Assembly: GCA_030734395.1 (NCBI GenBank) | Contig: JAUZTG010000029.1 | Location: 992,001 to 1,056,000 of the forward strand | Direction of reading: 5' to 3' | Length of the DNA: 64,000 bases | Source of the DNA: Sarocladium kiliense | Taxonomy: Eukaryota; Ascomycota; Sordariomycetes; Hypocreales; Sarocladiaceae | In this document: piece by piece, positions 1-11,967 of the stretch | Layout: the number at the start of each line of letters is the position of its first letter | Numbering within the stretch: the first letter of the stretch is position 1 | The notes under the pieces: generated by a model | Told to the model about the DNA's origin: nothing | What the model saw: only the letters and a program-made list of their open reading frames with translations | Database searches by the model: none | Position numbers and translations under genes: made by a program

Positions 1-515
1 GTTGCTTTACCCGTCTTGAGACATTGCGATAACAAGACGTATTTTTCCCTTTACCTCGTCCTCTGCCAGTGGAAATGTCTCGATGTAGCCTCCATGGGTG
101 GGACTGACTTCTAGGCAGACGGTGCATAATTCCCTCCCTTGTCCCTGGCGGAGCCCGATGTCGATCGACGACCGCGATAGGCTGATTCGAGGAAATTGAT
201 GGCGAAGCTGTCGGTTGCGCGTTGCTGAAGGGTGTTGGGGGATTGTGACCGGCCAGACCAGGAGGTGTGAAGGTAAACAACATGTCCTGAGCTGAACCAC
301 TCGAAGGAGTTGGACTTTGGAGAATGGCATGCTGCTCAGGCTGCGCATTTGTTTGGGGTGACGAGACGTTCGATCTTCCGAACGACAGCATTCTCCGCAA
401 GCGATTCTGTTGTTCACTAATCGCTACGATGCCATTTTCGTCCAGGTGCAGGACGGTCGGCTCTTGGGACACTCCTAGCCATGATCTGGTTGTCAAAGCC
501 AGCAACCACTGGTAC
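1..515. other. intergenic / window edge
   Basis: No gene is supported here. A 136-codon minus-strand frame (417-7) has no recognisable motif. The stretch lies just downstream of the Clr5-domain gene and may carry its 3' untranslated region. Confidence 0.4.
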
Positions 516-3418
516 CTACAACTTTCGCGGGCTCGGCATCCTTCGGCCACAAGGCATACGTAGAGGACCGAACCGTTGCAGTATCAGCCCAGAAGAGGTG
601 AGTCTCTCTTGGGTCTGAAGAAACCCCTGTCGTTGAAACAGCCGCCTCAGAGTCTTAACCTGGACCAGAAGGCACGGTCTGTCTTGAAAAATGTCCCTGA
701 ACGGAATGCATGGCCTCAGCGAAGGGGGCCACATCGGCCGGAAAATCTCGCCAAAGTTGGCGCCAAAGAAGACAACGGCATTGATGTCTTTCGCATATTG
801 CCTCCAGAGTCCGGAAGCCCTCCTTGGCGTGGTTACTTTAGGGAAGATCCGGGTCGAGTCTGCTACGACATCCATGTGCTCCCAACCGGGGAGTGCCTTG
901 TTCCCACCAAGATTGAAGTGCAACACGGCGTCCTCTACTTCGGCTCTTTGAGCGCCGAGCCCATCGATTGTCTGCCAGAGGCGCTTCGCCTCATCTTTGA
1001 AGAAGATCTGAACTGGTTGAGCAGGTCCAAATTGATGCGGACTCTGGATACGTAGGTTCGCATTGGCAAGCATCGCTGATCTGACTGACATATGACCGAG
1101 CGGATCTAGAGTTGTGAGAATGTTCCCGAGAGGGAAGTGTCCAAGGTCATTCCGCTTGCTTCGATGCACCAAAACATGCAACAGGAATGTTTCTGCATCC
1201 GTTTGGAACGCATAGCCAGACTCAACATCGTTCAGAATAATATGCGTGTCTCGGGCGTCATCAAGGATCGTCTCATAATCGTCTCTCTTTTGGGCTCGGT
1301 ACCCATCGAGCCGCGCAATATCAAATTCTATCCCCCATTGGCCCCATTGGCTGAACCCGATTGTGAAGTTCCGAATGCGAACGACAGAGTGTGATCCTAG
1401 AGTCTTTGAGTATGCGACGGCGTCATAGTCATACTCTTGAGTTGCTGCTAGATAATTAGCCGACTTCGTTCAACTTTTCGGGGCGAATAGTCTTCATATC
1501 ATACCAAGGGAGTTGTGAAATTGAGGTGCGAATCCAAGAAAAGCTTGGCGGTCAAAGATATCTTCAGTTCCTAGCAGCTGCATCATCCGATCAGGACAGA
1601 GGATATCTATCTGGTCCCAATCCAACTTGTTCGGGTATGTATCGAGCAGATGCCACTGCACAGATTCTCCGCGGTCCAAAAGTGGTACCATTGCATGGCA
1701 CCGCGCTTTCAAGACGAATCCACCCCTAAAGGTGACAGCTTGCTGGATCCCGGAGATGGCGGCCAGAGAGGCGACTGAAGCCTCGAGGCCATGTTCCCAG
1801 TTCTCGCGTTCCCGGAAAGGAAATCCAGGAACAATAACTGCTGGCCCAATGATACTGTTCCAGCAGCCTCTCTCCTCTGAGCGGGGGGGCTCTTCTAATA
1901 CAACTTTAATATCGAAAGACGGAATTTCTGACGAGTCGAGCTTCGGAGCTTCTGTGAATAATACCCTTGCATAAGATATCTCTTTCCTTTTCTTGCTGAG
2001 AACCGCCGCCAACCAGGAGAGCTGCTGCGCAATAGAAATGATGAAGGTTTTGTTCCCTTCCACGACCGCAGTTCTTGACGAAAAGACGAACTCCACCAAA
2101 CCCGGCCTGTCACTTTGATCAACAACGCAGTTGTGTCCTAGGGAAAGCCCCAAGACTTTCAAGAGGTATGAGGGGTTATGTGGCCAGGTTTGCTGGAAGT
2201 ACTGGTGCACTGAACACAATTGTGCATCTCTGGTCCAACCCGTGATCGAGGGTACACGTTCAAGACTTTGGTGCCGCCCTCTATCAAAGGTCTGGTCTAA
2301 GAAGTCGAGAGGATCCCAGGCCAGATTGAAAGCAACCTGCATATTCTCATGCAACTTGCTTCTCCTCTTCGATCGAGAAGCCCGGAGAATTTGTTTGACC
2401 TTATCTTTGATGAACAGCATCCTATCATCAGATATGTCCAGCTCATCACCGAAAAAGGCAGAAGTGGTTAGGAGCAGCTGTGGTGAACGAAAAGAGTAGG
2501 AAGGTATTTCTTCTGGCTCAGTGAAGCCCTGCTCTAACCGGGAGTCTGAGGTAGATGGCAAATTGCCATGCAATACACTTGCTGAAGGATCCTGGGCTCT
2601 GCTGATTAGGGCATCGCTTCCACTAGGAAGGTCACGCTGTAGAGCGCTGTCAGCATCATTCGGATCTGGTATGGAGAAAACGGACCTTTCTCAAGGTGTT
2701 AGAGCCTCGGGTTGCCGAGGGATGCTCTGGGGACTCATGCTCGGCATCAGATGGATCCCAGCCGCCCCATACAAAGACCATTTGATCTCGTATCTGCGTG
2801 ACGCTGGGTCGGAGTGGTTCACGTTAGTTATACTGCTAGTGCCTGATTCTCGACTACAACGAACAGAGAGAGCGTGTTTCAGAGTATTTACCTTGCTCGG
2901 ACGAAGTATTTTGCGAAGAGGTATTGCTGTATCCATCCAAGATCGCGGTTTTCAACAAGGTATAGCCTCCGCATAATTGGCTCCAACGTATCCCATTTTT
3001 TGTATTCAACAAGGTCCTGTGAAAAGGAGCTGCGCCCCGGACCTCCAGAGGGCTTCTGGCTAGTCCTCACACGTACGCTCTGGAGTCGATGATGAGAAGT
3101 GCGAGGCTTCGGTGGTAGCGTTATGGCCCCGGCTGAAGGACCAGAGAAGTCACTATCATCTTCAACTTTGATTCCATGATGAACCACATCTTGACTTCGG
3201 TATAACTTCTTTCCTCGCGGCTTGCGTGCCGACGCCAAGTTTTCTTCAAGCTCAACCGACGCCGGACGTTTCTTAACCGCCGCCGCCTTTTGAGTTCCCC
3301 GTTCTGACTCATGCGCAGTATTTTTATCTCGTTCTTTAGGATGCTCGTCAGTCCGAGGCAGGCCGAATCCTTTCTTGTCAGGATTGAGGCCTCTGGAATT
3401 CCGGGCGGGTCGCTCCAT
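516..3418 (-). CDS. Clr5-domain protein with large C-terminal fungal domain
   Basis: Predicted 886 aa from four exons: 3418-2892, 2793-2773, 2685-1505 and 1447-516. All junctions are GT...AG and the phases close to a multiple of three. Residues about 141-183 match the fungal Clr5 N-terminal domain: a Trp, then LEPIMRRLYLVENRDL, then YEIKW, split by a 21-nt micro-exon. The N-terminal 140 residues are basic and disordered. The long C-terminal part has blocks seen in uncharacterised fungal proteins, such as GPAVIVPGFPFRERENWEHG and INAVVFFGANFGEIFRPM. An in-frame TGA at 2693-2691 falls inside intron 2, so it does not break the gene. The ATG at 3418 is the first Met in frame; codons upstream of it are open but have no other ATG. 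The 3' end is the least certain part. Function is unknown. Clr5 was named for a fission yeast silencing factor, so a nuclear role is possible but only inferred. Confidence 0.75.
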
Positions 3419-4107
3419 TGGATGAGCTTTTTGTCGTAACCGTTGGCTGCCGACGCAAAACCTTTTGAGGTAAAATCGGAACAATAAAAGCAGATGGTAG
3501 AGGCACAACAGAATCTATAAACGAGGTGGGAATGTGATCCTATAACAGATTAAGATGCTCTGGATTGAAGTAGATAAAAGACATTGTATCGTTTCCTGAG
3601 GCGCAGCCCTTCCCATGCCGCACATGAAATCGTGGCTGCAGAAACGGTCTAGGAGAGCGTCAACCAGGGCCACCTAATTGGACATTGTCCATTTCGTTGT
3701 TGGCTGTGCTTGAAAGGTGCGACCGCCCCTGTGCATCAAGTTTCAAATGCCATAGACTCAACGAGGCCAGAAAGCGATTGATTGGCAGGCCGCGGTGGTC
3801 GGCGGAGCTTGAGATTTGGCTGTGGCTGTGGTGATGAAGGGCCAACAGTCGAGCCATATCCTGGAAGCTCCGGGCCTGGTAACCGGCTGCAACATTGGCA
3901 ATAGGAATAAGGTTGGCCAGCGCTCGGTAAAAACTCGTTGAATCTTGGGCACCATTTGCCAGCAAGTCCCGCATGAAGGGAGTATCGTTGCAAGAATCAC
4001 AGACAAAGCAGAACGCATGATGGCCAAGGGCGGCTTCGAGACAGTCCCATCTATTACTCTATAGCACATTCTACTGTACACCCGCTGTGGATTATCGAGG
4101 AAGAAGT
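3419..4107. other. intergenic, upstream of Clr5-domain gene
   Basis: About 690 bases between the 3' end of mcr1 and the start of the Clr5-domain gene. Overlapping minus-strand frames at 3660-4081 have no domain and disagree on frame, so I do not call a gene. Confidence 0.4.
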
Positions 4108-5271
4108 CTAGAACTTATACACCTGATCCTTCTCGTAGCCCAGCTCCTTGAGCAGGCCAGTCAGCTCACCCTGGTCCTTAGGGCTAACCTTGTTACCAGA
4201 GATCGCCTTCATCAAACCGGGAGGGCCGCAGACAAAAAGCTTGACATTCTCGCTCTTAGGCTCAGGCAGGACCTGCTTGAGGAGTTCCTTGGTGATGTGG
4301 CCTGAGTTGCCCTTCCACTCCTTGGGAGCCTTGTCAAGGGTGTAGAAAGCACGGAAACGCTGAGGATAGGTGTTCTCAAGCTCGGCAAACTCCTTGCGCA
4401 GCAGGATATCCTCCTCAGTAAGGTTGCCGAAGATAAGGGTGACCTTGGTCTTGTCGTTGGGGTTGTTGAAGATGGCGCGGCAGAGTTGGTACATGGGGGT
4501 GATGCCAGTGCCACCAGCGATGAGGGCAATGTGGTCGTGCTTGTTCTCGGTCCAGGGGTACTTGGGCAGAGGGCCCTTGATGTCGAGGCGCTGGCCGGTG
4601 GTCATGTTGTGCAAGTGTGTGCTCATCGGGCCGCCGGGGTACTGCTTGACAAGGAGATCCATGAAGCCCTTCTCGCCTGTGATCTGTCAGTTATTGTCCC
4701 TAATTGCACGACACGGCAAGATTTCTTACTCTCATCGCTGATGGGAGTGTAGGGCCTGAGAGTGGCCTTCTCATCGTTCGGGCCCTTGTACTTGGTCAAG
4801 ATGGCGCTGGCAACGTGGAGACCAGAGACCATGTCCTCCTCGGGAAGTTCGAAGCGGAAGCGCTTGGTGTTGTGGTTGACGTTCTCGACCTCGGCGAGCT
4901 TCAGGGAGATGAAGCCTTGGTCGCCTCCAGTGAAGGCCTTCTTCGGCTCGACGCCGGCGGCGGCGGCGACCTTGTTAGCGGCCGGCGAGCCGGAGAGGAA
5001 GTAGTAGCCAGCGCCGGCAACACCGACACCGCCAGCGATGATGAGTGGGAGGCTTGAGCCGCCGCTCTTGGGAGCCTCAGTGGCGTAGCGGCGGGATTGC
5101 TATATGTACACATAACGTGTCAGCGCTAATGGTTCGACCATGATGGCAGGCGCCGTGATGCTCATTGGGTGCTCAATGCGGCAGCATCCGTCGAGGCGCG
5201 GAAGAAGAGAAACCGAAGAAACATACCATGCGCAGCGGCTGGGCCGCGCGGAAAGCTGATCTCGCGAACAT
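4108..5271 (-). CDS. mcr1: NADH-cytochrome b5 reductase, mitochondrial
   Basis: Predicted 327 aa from exons 5271-5227, 5099-4730 and 4676-4108, with introns of 127 and 53 nt. The enzyme passes electrons from NADH through FAD to cytochrome b5, and in yeast Mcr1 sits at the mitochondrial outer membrane and intermembrane space. The first exon encodes a short basic presequence, MFARSAFRAAQPLRM. A hydrophobic segment rich in Ile, Gly, Val and Ala follows at about residues 32-52. The FAD motif RPYTPIS is at 130-136, and the NADH-binding motifs GGTGITPMYQL and CGPPG are in the last exon. Length and domain order match the family. The first exon ends exactly at an ATG followed by GTATGT, and splicing restores a reading frame typical of fungal Mcr1. 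Confidence 0.96.
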
Positions 5272-6840
5272 GATTATCTGGGGGTTCGAAAAAGCAGCTT
5301 GGAGAGAAAAAGAGGCGCGAATTGTCTCAATTTCTTTGGATAAGAAAGTGGTACGTCAAACTTGAGTTCGGATCGGATCGGCTGTTGATGGAGCTCCCAC
5401 CCGCACCAAAAAGTGATGACGCAAAGTCACGTGCACCTTGCCTGTAGTGGATGGGCAGGCATCATCGTGATTCCCAAAGCGCGCGCTCGCGATTGCGTGC
5501 TTGTACTTATCAATCGGCGATAATGTAAGAGAGACTTGCCAAGATGGCCCCCAGAACGACGAGAAACCATTGTGTATTGCTGAAGCTTTTTGAGCCCGTG
5601 GAGAAGGGCTCGACTGCGCGCCCCGGGATGCCTAATAACATCGGCCATTACATTGCCTCCTGTTCGATATGCTGCAATGCCTGGCATCAATCACCCTCCT
5701 CTACCCCTGACACGCGCGATAGCACAGTGAAACTCTTTCTTGTGACGCCTTACCCCGTCCTGCCGGGAGTAGACCTTCGGGCACTCATCGCAAGCGCCAA
5801 TCATGGGAGGGTATTTCATCTCCTTTGCCCAAACTTTATGACGAGACCACACATGTCGGTCTATTCTTTTTTGGTCCTTTCCCTTCCTCCAAGGGCAGTC
5901 GAACTTGGGACACAGACGATGCGTGTCCGCGTGGACACTATCGTCTCGTTACTGAGGTCATTCAGCACCAGTCTCTGGGAAGGGTAGTACCTCATTTCGA
6001 TCTCACTGTCCGCAGTGTACACGCAGTCCTTCCAAGTGCACTTCATACGCGCCCTGGATTTCCCTCCACGCGTTGCAGAACGTGAAGAACCAACCACGGC
6101 CCTGGTCGTCTGCCGAGTCGTCGGATCTGTTAGCGTCGAAGGACTTCGTCCGTGGTGTTCGCCTTGCTGAGGATACTCTGGGCCGGGGTTTTCAAGCTGG
6201 GTGGCACCTCAGAAATGCTGGAATGCTTCCCGGGACTCCAGAGACTCCTCAAGACCTGCGTGTCGGGTTAGCAACGCAGGGTTGACTGTCCCATCTTGAT
6301 ACTGGCCCGGGGGCAACATCCTCATGATTCGAAGAAAGGAAGAAAGAAACGGGAGTATTGTAGTCGATGGCTTCCCATAGAATCTTGCGCGTGTATGAAT
6401 GAATCGCTCAGAGTCTTGGGCTCATAAGACACAATTGGTGTCCAGGCAATCAGCGCTATCGCAACTTATCGTGACAGTCAGGCAGGCAAACCGAATCGCA
6501 GCGCCAGAAGACCCTCTCTCAGGAAAAGGCAATTTGACCTTGTTTTCAGATGAGGGGGGCGCTATCACTATGTTTGGCTATACCTGAGCCTTATATATGC
6601 AGTTGGCTCTGCTCAAAATCAGAGTCTGGATGCAATGGTGCAGCCTAAGCAGGCTGCATCCAACGCCTCCCAACGTGGTCCAATCAGATGTGTACGGCCT
6701 CCCAGGACACCGAAAGCCATGGAACTCTCAAGAGCCGCGACTTTGTTGATCGACTGAGGATGTCTCGTGACGCATTCATCCAGAACTCGAGCATTGTTGT
6801 CCTACTCTAAATCCTCATTAACCCTTTGCGAGTCCCTGTG
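5272..6840. other. intergenic region between mcr1 and deaminase
   Basis: About 1.57 kb. Several short frames on both strands lack domains. It must contain the mcr1 promoter and, near 6590 (TTATATAT), a possible TATA element 250 bp upstream of the deaminase start. Confidence 0.4.
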
Positions 6841-8243
6841 ATGGCGATTCACACCCCTGCGCCCCAAATGGGGTCGAAATCTAAGCTCAAAGACTTCGTC
6901 GTTCACTCGACTTTGCTCGCAAAGGTCAATGCAGCACGCGGAATGCCTACGAGAACGGAGCTAGACGACGATCTTGACCCTGACTTGGGCACCTGGCAAC
7001 TACGTCAACGGTTCCTTGACTCGTTCGCGTGGATCAGCTCAACCTCAGACCCTGGTGCTGAGACTGCTGCAGCTGTTTGTATAGAGGAGCGCAACGGAGA
7101 CGAGCCTACTGTCATACGACTCGCTCGAAACCTCGGCGTATCATCGCGCGACTTGGACGGGCTTAATAATGTGCTTAGAGAGCTTGTCGTTGTCTCAAGG
7201 ACAAGGACTGGTATGTCCTAAATGGGCTGGCACTTGTGCGCTTGACGAGGAACTAACCTATCGAATAAGAAACTCAGGTCAGACGTAGCGAAGACAAGAT
7301 TCTGAATCTAGTTGTCGACCTAGACCAGATTCGCATCGTCTCGCTGATCAACAAGACCAAGAAACGGGATATCGAAACAGACCTCAAGCGACAAGAATCT
7401 TCTTCTGACCCTGAATTGGCTCGATGGATCAAGAGATCGCCCTTTGCAGCGGACTACGAGGCAACTCCCAGTCCACTTTGTCTCAAAGTTTGTATCGAGT
7501 GGACAACACAAGCCAGGTGGTCTTACAGAGATCGCCTGCAGAATGCGCTGGGCTATGACACGTCTAACCCACCACCTTGGCTTGAAGATGTTTACAAGCT
7601 TGCTCGTTACTTTGCCTCAGTGAAGTCCATGGTCAAGTTCGCGGTGAAGGAGTATACGTATTTTGCCAATATTCGCATCGAGCCTATCAGGCCCCTCGAG
7701 CAAGTCAATTTTCCCAGACAGATCCGGAAGGGTTTGCTTCGTACCACAGTCAAAAGGCTGAATGATCGCGACTGGCGAACTGTGGTCACTGAGCTAGGCG
7801 AGATGTGGGGAGGCGACGCCGAGTCTGTTTTCGCGAACGCATTGCCTTCGAAACTGACATTGCATGCCGAGATGCAGCTTCTCTACTTCTACGAGCTCTA
7901 CCCTGAATTGACTCCTATTCATCGCGCAATGGGCACGAGCAAGAAAGCGTGCTTCTGCTGCCAGCAATACATGAACCAGCATAGCCCTAACTTCAAAGTC
8001 TCAGCCTGCCATCAGAAGGTGTACCCGACCTGGCTGCCTCCACATTATTTCACGGGCGAGGACATTTGGAAATTCAGCAAGCAATTTGAGAGAAGCTTGA
8101 AAGAGGAACTCAATTCGGATCTAAGGGCACCTCGCCATCCTAGAGGCAGGGACTCAACCGCTGGGCCGTCGCTCACGGCTACTGCGACAGTTGTTCCGAC
8201 CGAGAAATGGACACAGACTATGGCAAGAGTGTATGGCAAATAA
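6841..8243 (+). CDS. OTT_1508-like nucleic acid deaminase family protein
   Basis: Predicted 447 aa from exons 6841-7210 and 7270-8243; the 59-nt intron starts GTATGT and contains CTAAC. The C-terminal third carries the zinc-dependent deaminase signature of the OTT_1508-like family: HAE at residues 322-324 (LHAEMQLLYFYE), then SKKACFCC with cysteines at 351, 353 and 354, followed by a conserved H..VYPTWLPP tail. The remaining 300 residues are helical and lack a named domain. These fungal proteins are usually annotated as nucleic-acid/nucleotide deaminase relatives; their substrates are not established. ATG 6841 is used because the frame's upstream codons offer only TTG. It sits 603 bp upstream of, and on the same strand as, the dynamin-like gene. 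Confidence 0.85.
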
Positions 8244-8846
8244 AGGTCTGAATTAAGTTTTTTACTCAAGAGACACATCTGAGCCATTGAGCTTCAGCAA
8301 GGTGCTTTTGCATTGCATGTTCTGGGTGTGTTTGCCGTTGAGATCAGGCACAGGCCAGCTCGACTAATCACTGAAGACACCACTACCAATTAAGTCGGGA
8401 AGGAGTCAAGAATGATTGATATGCTCATCGCTCAACCTGTGCTCAATAGCATCCCTCAATACTGACCTCTTCACGACCATGGAGAGCTGCAATATGGCTG
8501 CGCAAGATCATGGCGTGACTTCTCTACTGAGCAGCTGAAATGTCAAAGTACAGGAACTGGCGCCCACATTTGGAGTCAACATCTTCGATTGGCCAATGTC
8601 TCATCTGAGCGGTCTACCGAACTCTATTGCATTGGTGTTGAGATGTCTTGCTGCCCAATATGCGGGTGGCCCTCAACATGTAAAGCTGGATGCAGCGGTC
8701 GTTCGCCTCACTATCTCGCCGGGAGTGAAGCTCTCTCGGGGTTATAAAGGCTCTCTAGTCTCCCGGAATCAGTCCTCGATTCATCTCAATCGACTTAACA
8801 CAGTTTCATCTCAATCAATACTTGTCTATTTAAATCAATATCCAAT
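8244..8846. other. intergenic, promoter of dynamin-like gene
   Basis: About 600 bases. Apart from a TATA element at 8743 and a CA-rich leader (8770-8846), no feature is seen. The 84-codon frame at 8596-8850 overlaps this leader and is not supported. Confidence 0.4.
8743..8748 (+). promoter_or_regulatory. TATA box of dynamin-like gene
   Basis: TATAAA about 100 bp before ATG 8847, followed by a T/C- and CA-rich leader typical of fungal 5' untranslated regions. Confidence 0.5.
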
Positions 8847-11262
8847 ATGACTGTCGCTGGCATCTTGTCTGACGACCACCGGGGCCTGCTCGATGTCATT
8901 GACAGCCTCCGGTCCCAGAACTTCAGTCAGTACGTTGATCTGCCTGAGATTATCGTGTGCGGAGACCAGTCGTCTGGCAAAAGCTCTGTTCTCGATGCCA
9001 TCTCTGTTATGCGCTTTCCTACAAAGGATGGCCTATGCACTCGATTTGCTACAGAGCTGTCCCTTCGACGCGGACCCGAAAGGGCTCCGCAAATCTCGAT
9101 TATACCTGGAGAGGATCGCTTTGGCTCAGAACGAGAGAAGCTAGAGGCCTGGAAGTCTCAGTCTAATATCGAAAGAGACGGCCTGGATGCCGTGATTGAG
9201 GAAGCCAAGCAGCAGATGGCCAGCCCGGTGGCTAAGCGGTTCTACAGTGACATCCTCCGGATCGAGCTCACCGGGCCAGAACAGCCTCACCTGACAATGG
9301 TTGACCTGCCAGGCCTTTTCAAGGCGGGAAACAGCGAGCAATCAGACGCTGATGGAGAGCTCGTCGGAGAAATGGTAGAGAGGTACATGGCCCGTCCGAG
9401 GAGTATCATCCTGGCAGTCGTCTCCGCTAAGAACGGATACGTCTTGCAGGAGGTTACGAAGATGGCTCAGGCGGCAGACAAAGAAGGGAGACGTACAATT
9501 GGCCTTATCACCAAGCCCGATACCCTTGATGTTGGCTCCGATTCCGAGGCTGCTTACATCAAGCTTGCTAACAACGACGATGTCAAGCTCCGCCTCGGGT
9601 GGCACGTCCTGCGGAACCGAAACTTCGAGGAAAGAGACTCAACCTCGGCCCAACGAGATTCAGTTGAAGTTGACTTCTTTTCCAGGGGCATATGGGCTGA
9701 ACTCAATCCTTCGTCTTGTGGAGTCAATGCTCTGCGAGATAGGCTCAGTTCAGTTCTCAAAGACCAAATCATCCATCAACTCCCAAGCCTTGTACAAGAC
9801 GTGGAAGCCGGTATCCACGAATGCACAGAGGCATTGGCCCGCCTTGGTCCAGTCCGGAGCACTGCAGCCCAGCAGCGTATATATCTGTCACAGATCAGCG
9901 ACAAGTACACAACTCTCATCACTCAGGCCGTGGATGGCGTGTACACTCACGACTTCTTCGGTAGTCAAAAACGCAGGGAGATGTACCCGCGTAGATTGAG
10001 AGCAGTTGTGCAAAATCGCCTAGAACAATTCGCTGAGGCCATGCATTCCAGCGGCAAGAAGCAATTCATTGTTGAAGACAACAACATGCCCGAGAATCTG
10101 GACGCCAATGAGTCGCCTGTTGTTCTTCGATCCGAATATCTGAAGGAGGTGACGCAAATGTTGAAGTACAACAAAGGTCGCGAGCTTCCTGGCCAGTACA
10201 ATCCCCTGATTGTTGCAGACCTATTTCTGGAGCAATGTAGACCCTGGCGCCAAATTGTGGCAAAACTGGTGGAAGACATTATGGTCTCTATACGGCAAAA
10301 TGTACAATTCCTGGTCGACCACATTGCCCCAAAGGATGTCGCGGACGAGATCCTCGAATTCGTCAACGAGGGCATAGAAGCTCTCAGACTCGATTTGGAC
10401 CGGAAAATTGAAGATCTCTTCCCATCGACTACGTCGCACCCGATCTCATACAATGACGACCTCACCAAGTCAGTCAGGAAGATCCAGCGAGACAGGTACA
10501 AGTGAACCCTTCAGAAGATGATGCAGCATACATTTGGAAACAAACTGCAAAACGTCGAGGTCAAGACCAGTTGTAACCCTGTCCATTTGATGGAGTCTCT
10601 TATTCTCCAGTTCGAAACAGATACGGAGGATTCTGCAAGTTCTGACGCGGCGGACATCATGGAGGCTTACTACAAGGTGCCTTCGTACCCTATCATCACG
10701 ATACTGGCTATTACGCTAACACTTTACATAAGGTCGCGGTAGTCAGATTCATTGACAATGTCAGCGTTCTGGGCATAGAAGCCTGCCTTCTGGAGAAGCT
10801 CCCAACACTCCTCAGGCCTATCGATGTCTTGAGCATGGAAGATGTCGAGCTCTCCCGGCTTGCGAGCGAGAGCCCCAAGTCTTCGCTCGAAAGAGAATAC
10901 CTAGCTCAGAAACGCGACACTCTTGAAAAGGGACTCCCAATCTTAAGGGGGTTCCAAAGCCGTGGCAGAAGTGTGTTTGCAACTTTGTCCGCAGGCTTGA
11001 CGGACGACCAATCGTCTGATATCTCTGGTGCGATGACTCCTTGGCGGTTGATCAGATGACAATTAGGCTTGGCTGACGTCCTTCAGGCAATGAGACCGAT
11101 CGCGACTCGGCACTCGAGGATGATGGAGTGTCTGTAAAGAGCTCTCGTACACAAGAGAGTGAGTCGAGCTATGTGCCTGACAAGCCACGGCAGTCGCGGC
11201 CATACGCGATGGATGTTCAGCTTACTGACGGGGAGATGATGAGGAATGGATTTGAAAACTAG
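8847..11262 (+). CDS. dynamin-like GTPase, interrupted by an in-frame TGA
   Basis: Exons 8847-10676, 10733-11027 and 11087-11262 would give 766 aa, the usual size for fungal Mx/dynamin-type GTPases, but codon 553 (10503-10505) is TGA. The GTPase domain is intact: G1 GDQSSGKSS at 39-47, G3 DLPG near 153, G4 TKPD near 222. After the stop the same frame continues with TLQKMMQHTF, then the conserved MEAYYK|VAVVRFIDN junction across an intron, the GTPase effector domain, and an acidic tail ending at TAG 11260. No plausible intron removes the TGA; the only local GT...AG pair is 19 nt. Options are a recent nonsense mutation (CGA to TGA would do it), a sequence error, or readthrough. If translation stops there, a 552-residue GTPase/stalk protein without the effector domain is made. 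Confidence 0.85.
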
Positions 11263-11967
11263 CTAAAAACATGGGGAGGATCAGGAGTCATGAAATTACA
11301 CTTCAGGATCGGTAATTGGCCTTCGCTTGCAATTGAACCCACTCACGACCCTGGACTAGAATCCCAGAGGCTAGTTTCACAGATTCGGTGGCATTGGCCA
11401 TCGGAATCACGGAATGAGGGTTCAGAATATACGGATCATGTTGCATTCACAAACTGTAGACTTGGTAATTATTCATCACTTTCATGCTGTTGTTTCCGCT
11501 ATCCAAGCCTATATTGTTTCAACGGAGGCTCAAAGCCAAGGCGTGGAAGTCTGCCCCCTACTCGGCTTGTCACTGCGTCTTATGCCTCTCTCAAGCGCGA
11601 TTCTTTGCTTGCCCGCGTGCCCGGTGTGAACGCGCGCAGTTCTGCCAGCGTACTTCTCATCGTACGCTTCCTGTCGTGGCGAGATGCGGGTACTTGCTCC
11701 ATGTCTGTTTGCAGCAGGACGCAGATAATGCTGTACGCGGTCTCGTGGACCAGGGCTGGTCCCCAGGGTCGCATACTTGTTTTAGTTCCCTCTAGTCAGA
11801 GGACTTCAACGACAAGGGACGCAGCCCTGCTGGCCGCCCATTCGGGCATCTTGCGGATTCCGAGGAATTGGGTTGCTCGGCGGTGTGTTCAGTGCTCGCC
11901 TGGCTATCAGGCTTATGACGTGGATGGTGGTTTCAGTTGATGATCCTCTCAAGTCGTCGAGCCTTCT
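11263..11967. other. intergenic, convergent 3' ends
   Basis: About 700 bases between the convergent dynamin-like and Nbp2-like genes. A 216-codon plus frame (11290-11940) has no domain and is Ser/Arg/Cys-rich, as expected of random frames. Confidence 0.4.

Noticed and set aside
2691..2693. In-frame TGA in the Clr5-domain gene
   Set aside because: It lies within an intron (2772-2686) whose removal keeps the frame, so the gene is not broken.
5861..6097. Minus frame with MKCTWKDCVYTADSEIEM
   Set aside because: Two cysteines in a short frame without start context or homologue; treated as chance.
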